Assembly: GCA_044464485.1 (NCBI GenBank)
Contig: JBIQLG010000005.1
Span: 124,001 to 188,000 of the forward strand
Direction: 5' to 3'
From: Terrimesophilobacter sp044464485
Lineage (GTDB): Bacteria; Actinomycetota; Actinomycetes; Actinomycetales; Microbacteriaceae
Length of the DNA stretch: 64,000 nt
Shown here: positions 60,618-64,000 of the stretch, piece by piece
How positions within the stretch are numbered: position 1 is the stretch's first letter
Layout: each line of letters starts with the position of its first letter
Notes under the pieces: generated by a model
Database searches by the model: none
Seen by the model: only the letters and a program-made list of their open reading frames with translations
What the model was told of the DNA's origin: nothing
Translations under genes and position numbers: made by a program

Positions 60618-61643
60618 ATGGCCGAAATCTTTTACGACAACGACGCCGATCTGTCCATCATTCAGGGCCGCAAGGTGGCCGTTATCGGTTACGGTTCGCA
60701 GGGTCACGCGCACGCGCAGAACCTTCGCGACTCGGGTGCCGAGGTCGTGATCGGTCTGAAGCCCGACTCCAAATCGAAAGCGAAGGCGGAAGAGGCAGGC
60801 TTCACGGTGCTCACCGCGGCGGAGGCCGCAAAGTGGGCGGATGTCGTCGTCATCCTGGCCCCCGACCAGCACCAGCGCGGCCTCTACGCCGCCGATATCA
60901 AGGACAACCTCTCGAAGGGCGACGCGCTCGTCTTCGGACACGGGTTCAACATCCGGTTCGGCTACATCGAAGCGCCGGAGGGCGTGGATGTCATCATGGT
61001 CGCGCCGAAAGGCCCTGGCCACGTCGTGCGCCGCGAGTTCGAGGCGGGTCGCGGGGTTCCCGTGATCGTCGCGGTCGAAAACGATGCGACGGGCAAGGCA
61101 TGGCCGCTCGTGCTCAGCTACGCGAAGGCGATCGGCGGTTTGCGCGCGGGTGGCATCAAGACGACGTTCACAGAGGAGACGGAAACAGATCTGTTCGGCG
61201 AGCAGTCCGTGCTGTGCGGGGGTGTTTCCCAGCTCGTGCAATATGGGTTTGAAACGCTCACCGAGGCGGGTTATCAGCCGGAGGTTGCATATTTCGAGGT
61301 TTTGCACGAGCTCAAGCTCATCGTCGACCTCATGAACGAGGGCGGCATCGCGAAGCAGCGTTGGAGCGTTTCTGACACGGCTGAGTACGGCGACTACGTT
61401 TCGGGCCCGCGCGTGATCGACGAACACGTGAAAGAGAACATGAAGGGCGTGCTCGCCGACATCCAGTCCGGTGCCTTCGCCGAGCGGTTCATCGCCGATC
61501 AGGATGCTGGTGCACCCGAGTTCAACGCGCTGCGCAAGAAGGGCGAAGGTCACCCGATCGAGGCCACGGGTCGCGAACTGCGCAAGCTTTTCGCCTGGGC
61601 GCAGAAGGACGACGACTACACCGAGGGAACTGCAGCACGGTGA
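60618..61643 (+). CDS. ilvC: Ketol-acid reductoisomerase (class I)
   Basis: A 341-residue KARI that rearranges and reduces acetolactate. NADPH-binding GYGSQGHAHAQNL is at about residues 25-37, and Mg ligands lie in DLMNEGGIAKQRWSVSDTAEYG. Class I length and motifs are complete. AAAGGAG precedes the ATG. It is the last ilv gene in this stretch; a structured element follows downstream. Confidence 0.96.
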   Translation: MAEIFYDNDADLSIIQGRKVAVIGYGSQGHAHAQNLRDSGAEVVIGLKPDSKSKAKAEEAGFTVLTAAEAAKWADVVVILAPDQHQRGLYAADIKDNLSKGDALVFGHGFNIRFGYIEAPEGVDVIMVAPKGPGHVVRREFEAGRGVPVIVAVENDATGKAWPLVLSYAKAIGGLRAGGIKTTFTEETETDLFGEQSVLCGGVSQLVQYGFETLTEAGYQPEVAYFEVLHELKLIVDLMNEGGIAKQRWSVSDTAEYGDYVSGPRVIDEHVKENMKGVLADIQSGAFAERFIADQDAGAPEFNALRKKGEGHPIEATGRELRKLFAWAQKDDDYTEGTAAR

Positions 61644-61779
61644 CGCCCTACCGCCGCACGCTCCCCGCGCCCGAAACAGTCTCCGCGCTGCAGAAGTAAC
61701 GGCCGCGGGCTGAGGGTTTCTGGCGCGCCGAGGTCAGCATGCTGGGCACCTTCACCACAATACGCGTCCGCCCGTCTCT

Positions 61780-61843
61780 GGGAGTTTCTGCAGATCCGGA
61801 GTCCGGATCGGCATCAACTCGGTCCGAGGATGCCGGAACTCCT
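61780..61843 (+). other. Three-way-junction RNA-like structure between ilvC and 61881
   Basis: Three nested stems use almost every base. The outer stem GGGAGTTTC (61780-61788) pairs with GGAACTCCT (61835-61843) with one internal G-T and a G-T at the end. Inside it are GATCCGG-AGT-CCGGATC (61793-61809, 7 bp perfect) and, immediately after, GGCATC-AA-CTCG-GTC-CGAG-GATGCC (61810-61834, 6+4 bp with a 2-base bulge). It ends 25 bases before the TAGGGT promoter of the next gene, so it is probably part of the ilv 3' UTR or a separate small RNA, not a leader riboswitch of that gene. No T run follows. Confidence 0.5.
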
Positions 61844-61868
61844 TAGAATGATTCAGTCACGAGCACGA

Positions 61869-61874
61869 TAGGGT
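61869..61874 (+). promoter_or_regulatory. Leaderless -10 (TAGGGT) for the small membrane operon
   Basis: TAGGGT is followed by exactly six bases and the ATG at 61881, the same geometry as at galE, furA, tetR and ilvD. Confidence 0.45.
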
Positions 61875-61880
61875 TTCGAC

Positions 61881-62294
61881 ATGGACGCGGATCCGGACGA
61901 GGAAGCTCTGAGGTGGTCAGGGGAGACCGACCCGACCCATGTCGCTGCGCCCGTGCCCCCGAAACCGGCACTCAGTGCGGCGACCACCGCAGGCGGGGAA
62001 CGTGCGCCGCTGCATCCGGTCGCTCTTATCGTGTTCGGTGTTCTTGCCGGGGTGTACCTTCTTTACGCTGTCGGCTGGGTGATCATCGGGTTTACGGGTG
62101 GCGTTCCGGTACAGGGCGTCTTTTTCAGCATCATGTATCAAGTCGGGGAGGCATTGGCCATCGCGAGTCCGTTCCTGTGGGCTGGCGCAGTGTGGCTCCG
62201 CGTGAAGCGGCCCGCGTTGCGCATGCTGTGGCTGTTCGTGGGCGTCGTGGTTCTCGCGCCCTGGCCCTTCATCATCGGTGGACTGGGGTCATGA
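61881..62294 (+). CDS. Small three-helix membrane protein (137 aa)
   Basis: A 137-residue protein with an acidic cytoplasmic start (MDADPDEEALRWSGETDP) and three membrane segments (about 48-70, 80-100 and 112-133). The N-terminal acidic segment with W resembles small DNA-polymerase-associated proteins of actinobacteria, but I do not recognise a family. It overlaps the next gene by 4 nt. Function is unknown. Confidence 0.6.
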   Translation: MDADPDEEALRWSGETDPTHVAAPVPPKPALSAATTAGGERAPLHPVALIVFGVLAGVYLLYAVGWVIIGFTGGVPVQGVFFSIMYQVGEALAIASPFLWAGAVWLRVKRPALRMLWLFVGVVVLAPWPFIIGGLGS

Positions 62295-62740
62295 TGGCGC
62301 AGAAGAAGGCGAAGCCGACAGAGCAGTCGGGAGTGTCCGCCGGCTCCGAGCCAGCGGTCTCGCCCGCCGGTTCCGCAATCGAGGCCAGGGGAGATGCATC
62401 CACGAAGACACCCTGGTTTCGCTTCACGGTCATGATTCTGCTCGGCATCGTCTATGCGTGGGACCTTTTCACGGCACTTTCGAACCTGGTCGGAGTCTCC
62501 AGCGATGTGGCGCGCGTCAACGAGGTCCGCGCGGCCAATAACTTTTCGCTCATCGACACCCCGTGGGTCGCGCTCATTGTGAACCTGCTTCTGCCTCTTA
62601 TCGTGTACGGGCTTGCGCTGTGGATATCGCGTCGCAGAAGTGTCGGAATCCTCGCCATGATGCTCTTTGCCGGACTCGGTGTTGTTGCGGCGCTGAGTCT
62701 GAGTATCGCGGCATATGTTCGCGCGATCCTGCCGTTCTGA
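62291..62740 (+). CDS. Small three-helix membrane protein (149 aa)
   Basis: A 149-residue protein with a charged, Ala/Ser-rich N-terminal 40 residues and three membrane segments (about 42-62, 88-110 and 118-140). Two adjacent ATG codons make the start uncertain by one residue. It is coupled to the preceding membrane gene, so the two proteins may form one complex (inference). No family is recognised. Confidence 0.6.
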   Translation: MMAQKKAKPTEQSGVSAGSEPAVSPAGSAIEARGDASTKTPWFRFTVMILLGIVYAWDLFTALSNLVGVSSDVARVNEVRAANNFSLIDTPWVALIVNLLLPLIVYGLALWISRRRSVGILAMMLFAGLGVVAALSLSIAAYVRAILPF

Positions 62741-62757
62741 GTTCGGCGCCGTTGCAC

Positions 62758-63159
62758 TCAGGAAAAAACCGCGCCGATGACGAGAAGCGCGATGAGCACC
62801 ACCTGGCCCATCGTTCGCGGTACGAGCGGGAAGGCGGCGCTCCCGAACCGCTCGGGATGCGCCGCGGCGTACACGTTCGCCGGAAACACCGCGACGAGAA
62901 ACACGATGAGGCACACGCTGGCCGCGACGACGGTCGGGGGAAACAGCAGGCCGAGCCCGCCGACGATCTCACAGACGCCTGTGGCACGCACAAGGTTGCG
63001 CGGATTGGCGATGCCGCCCCAGCGCAGAGCGGGCGGGATCATCGCCGCCATCGTGCGCTGGACTCGCGGCAGGAAGTGGGTGACTCCCATCCCGGCAAAC
63101 ACGATGGCGAGCACGACACGCAACACGATCCCGATGACGCCGAGCGCAACGATTCCCAT
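62758..63159 (-). CDS. DoxX-like four-helix membrane protein
   Basis: A 133-residue protein with four membrane segments. It starts MGIVALGVIGIVLRVVLAIVF and carries GMGVTHFLPRVQRTM and GVCEIVGGLGLLFP, the DoxX-like pattern. A TTG 15 nt upstream is an alternative start. DoxX-like proteins are linked to redox homeostasis at the membrane, but this subgroup has no proven role. It is divergent from serA. Confidence 0.78.
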   Translation of the reverse strand: MGIVALGVIGIVLRVVLAIVFAGMGVTHFLPRVQRTMAAMIPPALRWGGIANPRNLVRATGVCEIVGGLGLLFPPTVVAASVCLIVFLVAVFPANVYAAAHPERFGSAAFPLVPRTMGQVVLIALLVIGAVFS

Positions 63160-63252
63160 CCCACTATTCTGCAACCAGTAGAGTAGTCAACAATTCAGCG
63201 CCTCATGGTCGCGGCGCACACTGCCCCTTGCCGCAATCAAAGGAATTCCGTC

Positions 63253-64000
63253 GTGCCGAAACCCGTCGTACTCATCGCTGAAGAACTTTCCCCCGCCACG
63301 GTTGACGCGCTGGGGGCGGATGTCGACATCCGCACCGTGGACGGCACGGACCGCGCCGCGTTGCTGGCCGCGCTGCCGGCGGCGAACGCCATCCTCATCC
63401 GATCGGGAACGCAGATGGACGCCGAGGCAATCGCTGCCGGCCGAATTCTCAAGGTCATTGCTCGTGCGGGCGTTGGGCTCGACAACGTCGACGTGAAGAC
63501 CGCGACGGAGGCAGGCGTCATGGTCGTGAACGCCCCGACATCGAATATCGTCTCGGCAGCGGAGCTTGCCATCGGGCATTTGCTTTCTCTCGCGCGCTTC
63601 ATTCCCGACGCGAACGCGTCCGCGAAGGCGGGGGAGTGGAAGCGGTCGGCGTTTACGGGAACCGAGCTGTTTGAAAAGACGGTCGGCATCATCGGCCTCG
63701 GCCGGATTGGAACGCTTGTCGCACAGCGTCTTGCCGCGTTCGACGCGACGATCATCGCGTACGACCCCTACGTGACTCCGGTGCGCGCTCAACAGCTCGG
63801 GGTTCAGCTCGCAAGCCTTGACGAGGTCATGGAGCGCTCCGATTTCATCACTATCCACATTCCGCGCACGCCCGAAACGACCGGACTTATCGGCACAGAC
63901 CAGTTTGCGAAAGCAAAACCCACGCTGCGCATCGTCAACTGCAGCCGCGGCGGGATCATCGATGAAGCAGCGCTCGTGGAGGCTCTGTCGTCACGCCGCA
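63253..64000 (+). CDS. serA: D-3-phosphoglycerate dehydrogenase, 3'-truncated by the window
   Basis: The first 249 residues of SerA, which oxidises 3-phosphoglycerate in serine synthesis. Substrate-binding RAGVGLDNVDV (about 74-84), NAD-binding GIIGLGRIGTLVA (about 145-157) and NCSRGGIIDE near the edge are present. The regulatory C-terminus lies outside. The GTG at 63253 follows AAAGGAATT. Gene order ilvB-ilvN-ilvC-serA matches mycobacteria, with three small genes inserted here. Confidence 0.95.
   Translation, partial: MPKPVVLIAEELSPATVDALGADVDIRTVDGTDRAALLAALPAANAILIRSGTQMDAEAIAAGRILKVIARAGVGLDNVDVKTATEAGVMVVNAPTSNIVSAAELAIGHLLSLARFIPDANASAKAGEWKRSAFTGTELFEKTVGIIGLGRIGTLVAQRLAAFDATIIAYDPYVTPVRAQQLGVQLASLDEVMERSDFITIHIPRTPETTGLIGTDQFAKAKPTLRIVNCSRGGIIDEAALVEALSSRR

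Noticed and set aside
61640..61699. A 19-codon frame overlapping the ilvC stop
   Set aside because: It is very short, without a ribosome site or recognisable content.
61780..61843. Degenerate tRNA
   Set aside because: The outer stem resembles an acceptor, but there are only two inner arms, with 3-base loops, and no T-loop or CCA.

Overview
The window is a gene-dense, GC-rich chromosomal segment from an actinobacterium. Two WhiB proteins, MtrAB-LpqB, a long-form HPF, actinobacterial SecA1, an Rv3235-family protein, DUF3499 and PdtaS all point that way. Gene style and many leaderless starts suggest Micrococcales, probably Microbacteriaceae (inference). No prophage, CRISPR array or intact insertion sequence was seen, and no gap without a gene exceeds about 250 bp.

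Layout. (1) 1-10.2 kb: envelope sugar region with a GtrA-like protein, a Gfo/Idh oxidoreductase, a DegT aminotransferase, an LpxA-like acyltransferase, two tandem Gmd-type dehydratases, two tandem O-antigen-ligase-like polymerases, ManA and GalE. (2) 10.2-18.7 kb: WhiB2, a giant membrane glycosyltransferase, DUF5719, a metallopeptidase-like protein, DUF3499, ManB and AhcY. (3) 18.7-28.1 kb: membrane/MoxR cluster (RDD, SpoIIM, DUF58, MoxR, DUF4350, DUF4129, a GDPD-type membrane protein) interrupted by a furA-katA module. (4) 28.2-36.8 kb: mtrA-mtrB-lpqB, comF-like, hpf, secA. (5) 36.8-45.3 kb: Rv3235-family, an orphan CpaB/CpaE-like pair with a BldC-like HTH gene and two perfect DnaA-box sequences, a repeat-built DUF5671 protein, PdtaS, WhiB1 and Bcp. 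(6) 45.4-53.9 kb: tRNA-Lys, small membrane proteins, a PRTase, and a TetR/MMPL/YhgE operon in which the MMPL protein carries a degenerate ABC-ATPase-like tail. (7) 54-64 kb: otsA-otsB, ilvD-ilvB-ilvN-ilvC, a three-way-junction RNA-like element, small membrane proteins, DoxX and a truncated serA.

Regions 2, 4 and 5 follow the order of the Mycobacterium tuberculosis stretch from whiB2 (Rv3260c) through manA/manB, sahH, mtrAB-lpqB and secA1 to pdtaS and whiB1, so most of the window is an ancient actinobacterial backbone with local insertions. Functionally it joins sugar-nucleotide supply (ManA, ManB, Gmd, GalE) with envelope polymer assembly, cell-envelope signalling (MtrAB-LpqB), protein export (SecA), stress control (WhiB, FurA-KatA, HPF, Bcp, trehalose) and branched-chain amino acid synthesis.

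The least explained items are the structured element at 61780-61843, the MMPL/ABC-like fusion, the paired DnaA boxes around the HTH and 197-aa genes, the internally repeated DUF5671 protein, and an LpxA homologue in an organism expected to lack lipid A.
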